This document shows positions 10,771 through 21,590 of a stretch of DNA of 31,170 nt, in pieces. The notes below the pieces were generated by a model that searched no databases, was not told where the DNA came from, and saw only the letters and a list, made by a program, of their open reading frames with translations. The position numbers and the translations under genes are program-made. The DNA comes from Proteromonas lacertae (Eukaryota > Sar > Bigyra > Opalinata > Proteromonadidae), in contig NGBS01000654.1 of assembly GCA_002245135.1 (NCBI GenBank), forward strand, positions 1-31,170, in the 5' to 3' direction. Every line of letters starts with the position of its first letter. Position 1 is the first letter of the stretch.

Positions 10771-11830
10771 ATTTTAATTACTTATTGAGTAACATTTGTT
10801 TAATACAAACTATCATACTATATAAAAAATTATTCCTGCTTCCTGTTTTACTTTGATTGCCATAGTTAGAATAAGATTGATTGAAATTGTATAAATATCT
10901 ATACTAATATATTAATATTCATCTACAAACTACTCTATAGTGATATTTAACATATTTATAAACAACTTGTTATTTTGATGATTAATTTATGTTGATTACT
11001 ATCTCTAAAAAACAAATATTAATGTAATTATAATAATAAATCTCTATTTCTGGATATTAATGATTTGTCTTCAATAAATCTCTTACTTTCTCAGTTTCTG
11101 AAAATAAATAAGCATTATAAAACTCTCTTAGAGGTATAATATATCCTAGTTTGAAGCAAAACCTTCTAAATTCTGGTGAGTCTAATATTGTGGTACTGAC
11201 TGCATTGAAGGTTATTAATTTACATAGATCTTTGTTGGCAGAATCTGAATTGACTTTGGCTTTTACCATATGTAATAATCTGAATATTTTATTTTAATCA
11301 CGTTTTCCAAAACATTTTGAAGTAGTTAAAATGTTACTTCTCTAACATACAGCAATTGAATAAATGCACAACTCTATTGATGCGATAGGGGGTAATGTGA
11401 TATCCCTATAGTTTCATATATTATAAAGTCTTATAAATATTGAGCAATTATACATCTAAATGATCAAAATCTTAAAAAATAAAGATTTGCTTAGTCAAAC
11501 CATCAAGCTTGATGTTTTTTTCTTTTATTTTTTTTTATTCTATAATTAATTTAATATTATGTTAATAATATGTTATTGTTAGTCATCATTGAGAAATAGA
11601 TCAAAATAATAGTAATATAAAAAGTGCATCGACCGACAATCAAATTTGATATTTGAAAGATTATGTATAAAGCTTTAATTTTGTATATATGGTTAGATTA
11701 TATGCTTGTTAACTCATGTTCAATAGGAGGTAAACTAATAGTTAGTATAAGGAAGATAAAGGTCAAGCTAAAGATATAGGTTTTGACCTATAGGTAAACC
11801 TATATTTTTTGACCGAAAAATACAACACTG
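10771..11830. repeat. hAT body, tandem copy 1 (1,060 bp)
   Basis: Direct repeat of 11831-12888. It begins ATTTTAATTACTTA and ends ATACAACACTG. Only scattered substitutions and a couple of bases of length difference separate the two copies, so the duplication is recent. Confidence 0.9.
11057..11269 (-). pseudogene. hAT transposase fragment, copy 1
   Basis: A 70-codon minus-strand frame starting MVKAKVNSDS. The stretch with SPEFRRFCFKLGYIIPLRE resembles the conserved N-terminal region of hAT transposases, where a variant of the pattern ES-PEF-x-x-L-NP-Y-x-x-PSR follows the BED zinc finger. No BED finger, DDE catalytic core or dimerisation domain is present in frame around it, so it cannot be a working transposase. 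Its duplicate lies exactly 1,060 bases away. It is either an unselected remnant or, less likely, a small DNA-binding derivative: both copies kept the frame open and differ at one residue, Cys against Phe near position 16. Confidence 0.62.
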
Positions 11831-12888
11831 ATTTTAATTACTTACTAAGTAACATTTGTTTAATACAAACTATCATACTATATAAAATATTATTCCTGCT
11901 TCTTGTTTTACTTTAATTACCATAGTTAGAATAAGATTGGTTGAAATTGTATAAATATCTATACTAATATATTAATATTCATCTACAAACTACTCTATAG
12001 TGATATTTAACATATTTATAAACAACTTGTTATTTTGATGATTAAATTATATTGATTACTATCTCTAAAAAACAAATATTAATGTAATTATAATAATAAA
12101 TCTCTATTTCTGGACATTAATGATTTGTCTTCAATAAATCTCTTACTTTCTCAGTTTCTGAAAATAAATAAGCATTATAAAACTCTCTTAGAGGTATAAT
12201 ATATCCTAGTTTGAAGCAAAACCTTCTAAATTCTGGTGAGTCTAATATTGTGGTACTGACTGCATTGAAGGTTATTAATTTAAATAGATCTTTGTTGGCA
12301 GAATCTGAATTGACTTTGGCTTTTACCATATGTAATAATCTGAATATTTTATTTTAATCACGTTTTCCAAAACATTTTGAAGTAGTTAAAATGTTACTTC
12401 TCTAACATACAGCAATTGAATAAATGCACAACTCTTTTGATGCGATAGGGGGTAATGTGATATCCCTATAGTTTCATATATTATAAAGTCTTATAAATAT
12501 TGAGTAATTATACATCTAAATGATCTAAATTTTAAAAAATAAAGATTTACTAGTCAAATCATCAAGCTTGATGTTTTTTTCTTTTATTTTTTTTATTCTA
12601 TAATTAATTTAATATTATGTTAATAATATGTTATTGTTAGTCATCATTGAGAAATAGATCAAAATAATAGTAATATAAAAAGTGCATCGACTGACAATCA
12701 AATTTGATATTTGAAAGATTATGTATAAAGCTTTAATTTTGTATTTATGGTTAGATAATATGCTTGTTAACTCATGTTCAATAGGAGGTCAACTAATAGT
12801 TAGTATAAGGAAGATAAAGGTCAAGCTAAAGATATAGGTTTTGACCTATAGGTAAACCTATATTTTTTGACCGAAAAATACAACACTG
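11831..12888. repeat. hAT body, tandem copy 2 (1,058 bp)
   Basis: Second copy of the unit, starting immediately after the first copy's right end with no target duplication between them. This shows amplification in place rather than a second insertion. Confidence 0.9.
12117..12329 (-). pseudogene. hAT transposase fragment, copy 2
   Basis: Same 70-codon frame as at 11057-11269 with one visible amino-acid difference. It arose by the tandem duplication of the element body. As in copy 1, only the hAT region just after the expected BED finger is represented (SPEFRRFC motif). A functional role is unproven. Confidence 0.62.
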
Positions 12889-13092
12889 AAAAGAAATAAA
12901 CAAAAAGAATAAAAAGAATCGTTACTATGACTTCGCACAGAGCCCCCCACTGTACTACTATCATAGCTCGTACAATCTTAACTTCGCAGTTCTGATGGGA
13001 TGCGGTGCTTTATTGTAGATATGAACGATTCTGATTATTTTTTCACTCTTTTTCTTATATATCTCTCTCTATCTTTTATTATTTCCTATAAA
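12889..13092 (+). repeat. Dispersed repeat, copy 2 (target of the hAT insertion)
   Basis: It is similar to 4915-5090: AGAATAAAAAGAATC, TTACTATGACTT, GCACAGAG, TAGATATGAACGATTCTGA, then a pyrimidine-rich tract. It starts with the right-hand hAT target duplication (12889-12896), so the hAT element landed at the edge of this repeat. It runs straight into the Polinton terminal-repeat relic. Confidence 0.55.
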
Positions 13093-13108
13093 CAATTAGT
13101 ATCACACT

Positions 13109-13206
13109 TGTTGTGCGCCGTTTGTCAGAGTTGGCCTTTTGTCTATCAGACACTTGATGAAAAATTGTTACTTTTATACTTACTTTGTCATATAACCTAC
13201 ATCTAT
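13109..13206 (+). repeat. Diverged Polinton terminal-repeat relic
   Basis: It matches the inner part of the 255-bp repeat at 23408-23662 in the same orientation: TGTTGTGCGCCGTTTGT, GTTGGCC, TTTGTCTA.CAGACACTT, then GATGAAAAATTGTTACTTTT and a CATATAACCTAC block. A stretch of about 35 bases present in the other copies is missing here. Weaker similarity (TTCTAGAAATT) continues to about 13275. The orientation is that of a right-hand end, so it may close an element lying to the left. Confidence 0.75.
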
Positions 13207-13640
13207 GAGTAACTATTTAATTGTCATAATATTGAATAAAAACTATCAAAATATATTCTAGAAATTATGTATATTCCAAATTTTATGTTTTTATTGACAT
13301 ATAATGTCTAAATGAGAAGTGTCAGTTACACAGGAATTAAGAATTATACCCCTTCTGACGTCATTTTTAATTTAAAATTTCATTTTCTTCAACTTTTTTG
13401 TTTGTATGTTTTTATGATTCAGTCAAAGAGAAAAAATGAATTTCAGTAGAAACTTAGAAGAATGTTATAAAATTCTATTAAGATAAGAAGATATTTCAGA
13501 AAAGAAAAATCAAGCTTGTCAAACTTGACAGTTTTATTTTAATTTCAGAAAATCAAAATGTAAGTACTATATATTTATATATATTATTATTATTATTATT
13601 ATTATTATTAAAAAATCAATTTAGTAAAAATCAATTCAAA
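13207..13640. other. Upstream region of the HYDIN-like gene
   Basis: No gene is secure here. An ATG at 13436 opens MNFSRNLEECYKILLR, followed in frame by a TAA and further codons to a TGA near 13527. It could be a first exon of the HYDIN-like gene or chance. A donor-like GTAAGTA (about 13560) and an acceptor-like ATTTAG (about 13623) bracket an ATT microsatellite. A CTTCTGACGTCATTTT block near 13350 contains a perfect TGACGTCA palindrome, a CRE-like site. Confidence 0.4.
13582..13611 (+). repeat. ATT microsatellite
   Basis: About nine uninterrupted ATT units within a putative intron just before the first recognisable HYDIN-like sequence. Confidence 0.85.
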
Positions 13641-16600
13641 CCTCTCAAACATTTTATGATGTATTAGATATTGGTGATATATTTATTAATTCAATACATC
13701 GATATGAAGTATCACTTACCAATGAAGGATCAATTAAACCAAATGTAATAATTACTCCACCAAGGTGAATTAGATATAGAAGAAAGTGTAACAATCGAAG
13801 TATCTTATACAAGTTCAACTCTTGGTGAATTTAGTGATCATTTTGAATTTGCATTAAAAGGAGCAACTAATAATGTGGTATTAACAATAAAAGGACATGT
13901 AGTTGGTCCAACATTCGTCTTTAATAAGAATAAACTAGATTTTGGTATTGTAAGTTATGCGTTTTTAAACTCAACTGATTTGATATTAAGAAATGCTTCC
14001 TCTGTTCCATTTATATTCAATTTACGAGTTCCTCAAGATGGTAATTACTTAAACAAAGAATTCGAAATAATTCAAGCAGTAGCAACAGTATTACCAGAAG
14101 GAGAAGAGAAAATCAAAATCAATTTCATATCTCAAACAATAAAAGTATATGATTATTGTTTAGAAATTGATATTGAAAGTGTAGGTGAAGCTTTATTAAC
14201 AATTCCAATAAGTGCTGAATGTCGAGCAGCTGAAGTAGAATTATTAGAAGAATCATTGAAATATGGAGATTGCTATTTAAGATATACTTATTATCGAACT
14301 TTAACATTAAAGAATAAATCCAATTTATATGCTCAATTTGAAAACAGAACAAGATGAAAGAAGTAAATCAATTGGTAGTTATTTCCCTGATCCAGTTAAA
14401 GGCGTAATTTGTCCAATGGCAACTCAAATGATTAAAGTTTAATTAAATTCTGAGAAATTAGGTGATATGAGAATTCCATTATATATTCAAATAATTGGCA
14501 GTCAATATCCTCCATTGGTATTAGTATTAGAAGCAAATGGACTTGGACCAGTGATAAAGTCAAATTTAAATCATATAAAATTTGGTGATATAACTTGTTT
14601 AGATACTCATACAAAAGAATTTACAATAACTAATCCAACTTCAATTCCAGCTTTTTATAAATTAGATTTTGAACAAGGATCTTAATTTAATACTGATATA
14701 GTTGATGGTATATTACAAAGTAAAGAATCTCAAAAGATAGTAGTTAGTTGCATGTTGGAAGATGTATTAGCTTATAAAGATACAATATACATAGCAGCAA
14801 CTGAAGGAGATAGTGCAATTCGTCCAGTTACAGCTAAATGTTTAATAACAACAATATTTTGAGAAGATCCAGTAGATGTAATTGATTTTGGTGATTAATT
14901 TACAAACAGAACAATCGAAAGAGTATTTTTATTAGAAAATCGAGGTTTAAGAAGTCAAAGATTAACTTGGATAAATCAAACAGCAGTAGAAAAAGAAAAT
15001 CTTTTAAAGCCAATAAATCAAAGATGGAAAGTGAAATGAATTCAAACCTTATGAAGCTATATTTACAATAACTCCCAATGCAATCGAATTAAAACCCAAT
15101 ACTGCTTGAAATATTGTAACATCTGGAAGTTATGAAAAACCCTGTGAAGTGATGGAAATGTTTTCTTGTTTGAGGAAATTTGAGGGAGAAATAAGAAATA
15201 ATGAAGCAAAAGAAACCGAAGTAAAAGTGAACTTTATGAATCCATTAATTCAATGTTCTGAAGAGAAAATCGAAGTTCAAAGTAAGACAGTTGTATTTAA
15301 GAATATATCAACATTGAGTTTAGATGCGATAATAAGTATAGCAGCTCCAAAATTATAAAGATGATAAAATCTCATGTAAAATAAATGGAATATTGAATAT
15401 AAGATATGAAGATCATCCTCAGAAAGATTCTATTCCATGTGTAGCTGATGTTGCCTTTCCCAATTTATGGTTATCTCAGAATGATTTTGATTTTGAACTG
15501 AAAATCGTCGAACAATTCCTTGTCCTTATCATTGGGAATTAGAAATAGATGAAACTTAAAATCAAACATCTCCAATCAATTAAGTATTTGAAATCACTCC
15601 AATTCAAGGTATTTTACAACTAGGTGAATGTGAAGAAATGGAATTGAGATATTCTGGAATACCACATGTATTATCAAGAGCATTGGGTAAATGTTATGTA
15701 GATGGAGGACCAGTTTATAATATCAAAATGAAAGGTGAAAGTTCAGTCTTATCTTATAGATTGGATAAACAAAATATTGATTTTGGTAGAATTCCTTATA
15801 TGAAAGTAAAAGAAAGAGATTTTCATATATTTAATACAGGTTCAGTAGATTTTCCATTTAAAATCTCAACTGATAATGTATCTCGACCTGGTTTAGTTGG
15901 TGTTTCACCATGTAATGGATTAATTCCATCTCATGATCAACAAAGAATCTCTGTTAAAATGAGAGTAGGAATTCCAGATTCAATAATATAGAAATTAGTA
16001 ATAGAAATAGCTCATTATGTTCCAATAGATTTTCTACTTTATATAACAGGTATTTATGCAAATATCAAAGCGAATGATGCTGAATACCAGATAATTGAGA
16101 ATGTTACTTAGAAGAAGCTGATAGATTGATTGAATTATCCAATACAGAACATCCATTATCATTCCCAGCTTTACCATCACCAATCAAACAACAACCATCT
16201 TTACCTGAAGTAGTAGAATCTTCAATAGATGAAAGTAATAATAACACTATTATAAATACTGAAGGAGAAGAAGCAAGACAACAACAACAGCCAGAACAAC
16301 CGGTTGAAGCTGAAAAGCCAATAATTGTAGATGGAGTTCCAGTTAATTCACCAACACATGGTTAAAAGAGTTACCACCAGAACCAAAAATAGAAGGAGAA
16401 TTAGCACCACATAGTGAAGACCCAACAATAGCAAATACAAATGCAGAAGAAGAAAAATCTAAAGAAAAAGAAAAAGATGAAAACAAAAACAGTATTCTTC
16501 AAGAGTAAATAGTCAAAAAACAGTTTCTGTCAGAAGTAAGAATTCGCAAAAGAATGAAAATAAAATACCATCTCTACTTAAAATGATGGCAAATACGAAC

Positions 16601-18180
16601 AATTACCTTCAGGAAAGAATACAACAGGATTACAAATCACAGTTGATAGAGAATTTGAAGCATTAAGATTATATTATATTAATTTATTATTAGATGAAAT
16701 AAATAGTCAAAATCCTGTTGATTTATGTTTAGCTCGTAAAGAGAAAGAATTAAATGGAACATCTGTAAATGGTTCAAAAAGCGAAGGAGTAGTTGATAAA
16801 ACCACAAAAACACCTGAAACTGGTTTAACAAATATCAGTAATAAAACAGGCAAAACAACAAAAATGGCGAATAAGAAAATATATAATTTACATTTAGGTG
16901 AATTTCCATTAGCTGATTATGTAGTAGATTTTGGTAATGTAGTTCGAATTGATAGTAAGATGAAGACATTTACAATAACTAACATAGGTAATTTACCAGT
17001 GAATTTCGCAATAGAAAGAAGAACTTTAAAAGAGTGTGGATATACATTAACTCCAGATGAAGTGAAAAGATTACCAGAAAGTTCAACAGTGACATTTACA
17101 GCTAGTATTACAGCGAAATCTGATTTACCTTATGGAAGATATGATTTAGCAATTCCAATCAAAGTACAAGGAGTACCAACTTATCGTATAATATTAAGAG
17201 CTGATGTGTGTATTCCTCGATTATGATGATTATAATGTAATTCAAACTGAAGTAAGAAATGTAGGTGATAAATTGGCAGTGGAATTACAACCACCTGAAG
17301 AACCAGAACCAGTAGTAGAAGAAAGATCAGCTTTACCTGATCCAAAGAAAGGAGGAAAAAGAAGTAAATCAATTGATAAGAAAGGAGATAAAAACTCATA
17401 GAAAGGTAAAAAAGAAAAACCACCACCACCTCCTCCTCCACCATTTGGAGTTGGTTTATTATGTGATATAATCAATAATAATGGTGAAAGTGATATTGAT
17501 ATAATGATTCAAGAAATCAAAGAAACAGTTCCATTGTTTAATACGTATGGAGATTAGAAAGTTCCACCTCCAGTAGTATTCCAATTAGTTAAGAAGCAAA
17601 TTCCAAGAAAACCCTTAATATCAACAAGTAATTATAAATTAATAGATGAAAATAATGCCACAAGATGGAAATTAGAACCTGATGAAGAATTGCAATTGTA
17701 AGTGACATTTGAATAATTAGAAACTGATAAATTTAACTATTGTTTCCACTTTGAGATAGTTAATAAAGATAAAACGTATGAAGTTCCAATCAGTGGTATT
17801 TGTGATTATCCTAAAATTAATCAAAATCCGAAAGATATATTTATGAAATCAATAAAACAAAAGAATGAACAACAAATAATAAGTAAGAGATAAATAAAGA
17901 ACAAAGGATATTATGAATTTGGTCAATTATTAATAGGCAAAAACATAAATATGAGAGAAAACAATCCATCTTTAAAAGCTAGTAATTGTGAAACAATTTA
18001 ATTCAGTAATAATGGAATGTTTTCTGCAACAGTTGATTTGTCAATGAAAAATGATGATGGAATATTCACAATAGAACCAACCCAAATCGATATTGAAGTA
18101 GGTGAAACTCAAACAGTAGATACTGGGGCATTTCCAGTAGAAAATATTCAATAAACAAAAGTTGAATGAAAAGATAGAAG
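13640..18180 (+). pseudogene. HYDIN: HYDIN-like axonemal central-pair protein, damaged and shortened
   Basis: HYDIN is a giant scaffold of the ciliary central-pair apparatus built from ASH/MSP-type immunoglobulin-like repeats. Recognisable blocks run in the family's order: VLDIGDIFINSIHRYEVSL (13660s), HVVGPTFVFNKNKLDFG with NLRVPQDG (13895-14040), a GSQYPPL and GLGPVI block (14490-14560), DFGRIPYMKVKERDFHIFN (15780s), IEIAHYVP (16000s), YVVDFGNV and PIKVQGVPTYRI (16920-17190), and a final ISGICDYPKI block (17790s). From about 16120 to 16850 there is a Gln/Glu/Pro-rich linker. The domain block and P-loop region found in vertebrate HYDIN after the PIKV repeat appear missing, replaced by a short linker at 17230-17420. 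There are several frame changes (for example near 13764, 14345, 15356, 15500, 16100 and 17220) and a few TGAs. Many in-frame TAA/TAG codons are also present, eight of them in one continuous frame from 17399 to 18154. It is a pseudogene, or a gene with error-prone assembly and TAA/TAG read as Gln. Confidence 0.8.
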
Positions 18181-18857
18181 AATTATTAAATACTGAGATG
18201 TTATTCAAACTACCCATTACTCCATATCCCATATTTATACAATTTATAAACGTATAAGAGACTTTGTTTATGAAAATTCTAGTATATTATGAAGTAATTG
18301 ATAATTTCAAAGAGAGTTTAATATTAATTCAAAACTTTAAAGATAATTGCAATAACCAAGACATTTACATTAGATAATATCTTTATAATGAATTTAGCAA
18401 GATTTGAAGATCAATATGATGAGATAGTAGTTGGTGCCCAAGATGAAGCAAAGATTGAAAATATGATATGAGAAAGAAAAGAAATTAAATGAAAAATACA
18501 AATAAAAAAATGAAAGTGAAATAGTGTTGATAATGGTTTTAGAAGAATTATAGTAGAATAAGATGATAATTATTCTTTCTTCTTCTAGAAATATTATTAC
18601 CAAATTGATGAAAAATAAATTTTCAATAATCAGAATTTATATAAATAAAAAGAGTTATTGGTAAATTGTATTGAATGATTACTATAATAATACAACACAT
18701 ATAACAATTGTAATGAATGATTGGTAAATTATTACATTGGTATAATTTAAATTAGTCAAAAGAAAAGAAAAAAGAAGATATATTTTTATATATATTGTTT
18801 GAGTATTATAAAATAACACAGTAAAATATCTATAAAAGCTATTCTACTACTATAATT
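18181..18857. other. Degraded 3' flank of the HYDIN-like gene
   Basis: Coding similarity fades after about 18230. Short fragments such as NLARFEDQYDEIVVGAQDEAK (about 18390-18450) look protein-like, but many TGAs interrupt every frame. I see no other gene. The last eight bases, CTATAATT (18850-18857), are the target duplication of the next hAT element. Confidence 0.45.
18850..18857. repeat. 8-bp target site duplication, left
   Basis: CTATAATT, identical to 19848-19855 on the other side of the hAT element. Confidence 0.88.
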
Positions 18858-19847
18858 CAGGGTTGTATTTATCGGTTACCGACGGAGATAGGTCAAAACC
18901 TATAGGTTTTGCCTTGACCGTCGGTCGGTCAAGCCTTACAAGCCGTATATTATAAAATCTATTTTAATTCATTATATACTAATTTTAACTTCATAAAAAC
19001 TATCTTATAATATATTTTAATACTTGATTCATATATTTTCAATTCAATTAAATAATTTTTAACTTTTTATAAAGAATTACAATTTAATACTCAACAATAA
19101 TTAGGTATTTTATATAATTATGTTCTTATTTATTTCTACTAATCATCAGTTTCATTTGTAATCTATCACATGATAAATTTGATTTGGATAAGTTACTTAT
19201 TTGTCCAGCCTCTGAAAATATTCTTTCTGGCTCTGAAGATGTTGTAATGAATATCATATTGAAAATATTCTTGTACTTCATTTGGCATAATTAATCTCTT
19301 TCTTTTTACTGCAAATGCATTTATCAAGGCTTTTTATCTTTAACATATTATACCAAAAGGTTTTGTAAAAGTTTAAATTAGGATGTTTAAGCATATTTGC
19401 CTCTTTTAAGGCAATAACTTCACGAGCCGCTCCAATTGGTAAAACTATACTCCTAGAATATATAATGATAGATTATATTAGATACATTTATGATAATTTT
19501 AAGAAATGATTAATGTCAAGCTAAAAGTTTGCCATTTTTTCTTTCAAATTTTATAATCATTCTATACTTTATATTACATATATAACACAATAGAATAACT
19601 CATTGGTAAGGTTAGATTCAATTATGAAGAAAGAAAAAAGCGCATCGACCGACGGTTAATTCGGTATTTTATAGAATGATATATAGAGCTTGAATTCAAT
19701 ATGTACAGTTAGATAATATTATTAATATCACATGTTTAGGAGGAGGTCAGCTAATAGTTACTACAGCCTGGTGTCGGTCAACATTTGTTTATTGACCTAC
19801 GACCGATCGGTTTTCTCCGTCGGTCATGACCGATTTATACAACCCTG
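18858..19847. mobile_element. Non-autonomous hAT element, 990 bp
   Basis: It begins CAGGGTTGTATTTATCGGT and ends ACCGATTTATACAACCCTG, inverted hAT-type ends with one mismatch. It is flanked by a perfect 8-bp duplication CTATAATT (18850-18857 and 19848-19855). Subterminal GACCGTCGGTCGG and ACCTATAGG palindromes, an ATCTATTTTAATT block near the left end and an AGCTAATAGTTA block near the right end are shared with the element at 10670, so both belong to one family. A minus-strand transposase C-terminus remnant lies inside. The perfect duplication and matching ends point to a recent insertion. Confidence 0.9.
19126..19265 (-). pseudogene. hAT transposase C-terminal dimerisation fragment
   Basis: On the minus strand the sequence reads TTSSEPERIFSEAGQISNL and then LSCDRLQMKLMI before a TAA at 19126-19128. 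This matches the hAT C-terminal dimerisation signature (SSAPSERVFSxAGxIxSxxRxxLxxxxxxxLxxL). Nothing upstream encodes the DDE core, so the element is an internally deleted derivative of an autonomous hAT. The fragment differs from the N-terminal fragment kept in the tandem element, showing independent deletions within the family. Confidence 0.8.
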
Positions 19848-19950
19848 CTATAATTTCTATAAATATATATCATTCTATTTATTCCTATTATAATCTCTAT
19901 CATAGGTCTGACACTCTAAATCTAGAAAGAGTCATAAAGAGCGATCATAG

Positions 19951-21323
19951 AATCTTTATTATGAGAAGATAAAGGTGTTACTGGCAAAAAATGACCAACC
20001 AGAGAAGGTGGTACAGCCGAAGGGAAAAGGCAATAAAAAGATACGTGATTGTGCAGCTTTTGATAAGAATAAGTACAAGTTCTTTCATGATTTAGCTGGA
20101 ACTTCAGCCAACAGAGCTATTACACTTGCGATGAATCTACAGGTAAACTGTATTTTAAAGGAAGAGAAGTCATTAAATTGGAAGATTCATTCGACTTCTT
20201 AGACAAGTTACATAGAGATAATGCCCATTGTAAAGAATCATCTTTAAGAGATGTAATTAATGATCCAGTTCATGGTTATTATGGTATTAACAGAAAGATG
20301 ATTAGAGCTTATTTGACAACCTGCTATGATTGTATTAAACTTAATAAGGCTAAAAGAGTACAACCAACACATCCTATTGCTGTTACAAGACCTAGAGAAA
20401 GAGTATTGATTGATCTTGTAGAAATGGACAATTGTAATGAAGATTACACGAACATAAAAGAAGAAGATCTCTACAATTATATCTTAACTGTCATCGACCA
20501 TTACTCTAATTTTATCATGTTATATGCCCAGAAACGCAAAATAGATAAAGAAACAGTGAAAAATGTACAATCTTTTATAAGAATCTTTGGTCCTCCTGAA
20601 ATTATGCAGATGGATAATGGTAAAGAATTCAAAAATGCTTTAATGAAAGATATGCTTAGTAAATAAGGTATTATAATCGCTCATAGCAAGCCAAGACACC
20701 CACAGTGCAATAGTAAAGCGGAGAGATATAATAGATTCATTAAAGAAAAGATAGCAGCTATGAAGGTTGATAATCCTGATGTTTATTGGACTGAATACTT
20801 GGAAAGAATAACAGAAATAATTAATAATCATAGATGCAGAAGAACAAATTGTAATGGAAGATCCATATTCTTTATGGACATGAAAGAGTTGATGATTCAG
20901 AATAAGAAGTTTAAACCAGATTATACTAATATAGAAGGTGATAATAATGATGGTAATGATGACAGTGATGGCGAAGAAGTTAAAGCAGACAGTGAATATG
21001 AAGTTGAAGAAGGAGCTAATGGCGTTAATGGCAATAATGGTGGTTCTGATCATGTTATAGATGTAGATGAAGATGGTAATGATAGCGATAATAGTGATGA
21101 TGGTGGTAATGGTGAAGTAACAATAATGGAAGAAGAAGATTATAAAGAAAGAATCAAAAAAGATGTAACACAAAATGGAAATATCATAGAACAGTTTCAA
21201 GATTATATAGACGAAAGAAACTTTAATTATAATAACAAAATGAGAGATAATTCCATTAACAAATTAGGAAATAAACTAGTTAATCCAGAACATGGAGATG
21301 TGGTTATTACAGCTGTGAAGTGA
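19951..21323 (+). pseudogene. Polinton-type integrase, broken
   Basis: A retroviral-type DDE integrase of the Polinton kind, which inserts the element into host DNA. Visible parts: an H-H-C-C zinc-binding N-terminal domain (H and H near 20215-20230, then CYDC near 20324); catalytic-core strands with IDLVEMD (about 20410) and TVIDHYSNF (about 20492); and a PPEIMQMDNGKEF motif (about 20596-20630). Further core sequence ends with the catalytic-Glu region (about 20690-20740). A long Asp/Asn/Gly-rich acidic tail follows (about 20940-21130). The upstream frame has no clear ATG. The region is interrupted about three times. The protease gene follows on the same strand. Confidence 0.85.
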
Positions 21324-21590
21324 AAGATGTGCCAAGATGAAAAGAGTCTAGCATTAGTTAAAGATGATAAAGTTAATAATAAGCAATATTTAGTGTATAT
21401 TATTAAATTATTACTATCTAATGAATAGGAATGAAAACATGCAAATTCCATTAGTATCATCTACACCTTTATGAAGAAAACAGCAGACAAAATACTAGTA
21501 TATTTGATGATAATTTATATTGAATAGATTCATCCTAATCCTAAGCAAAAGGATATTAACACCTATGAAAAAAGACTTCAGCAAATAGTA

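Larger units (their letters stand above)
10670..12888. mobile_element. Non-autonomous hAT element with a tandemly duplicated body
   Basis: The element begins CAGGGTTGTAT (10670) and ends ATACAACACTG (12888), hAT-type inverted ends with one mismatch in 11. It is flanked by a perfect 8-bp duplication AAAAGAAA (10662-10669 and 12889-12896), the hAT hallmark. Inside, 10771-11830 and 11831-12888 are direct copies, about 97-98% alike by eye. The first copy ends in its own right-end sequence ATACAACACTG, but the second has no left end. The structure is therefore left end, body, right end, body, right end, moved or fixed as a unit. Each body holds only a 70-codon transposase remnant, so mobility would need an enzyme from elsewhere. 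Subterminal CCTATAGGT palindromes lie at both ends. Confidence 0.88.

Noticed and set aside
13000-13212. 70-codon plus-strand frame
   Set aside because: It spans a dispersed repeat and the terminal-repeat relic, so the open frame is explained by the repeat, not by a gene.
17181-17475. Minus-strand frames rich in Gly, Val and Leu near 17.2-17.5 kb
   Set aside because: Shadows of the Pro-rich HYDIN linker (CCACCA and CCTCCT runs read backwards).
20640-21200. 186-codon minus-strand frame, Ile/Phe-rich and membrane-like
   Set aside because: Antisense shadow of the integrase region and its Asp/Asn-rich tail; GAT and AAT repeats read backwards give Ile-rich sequence.
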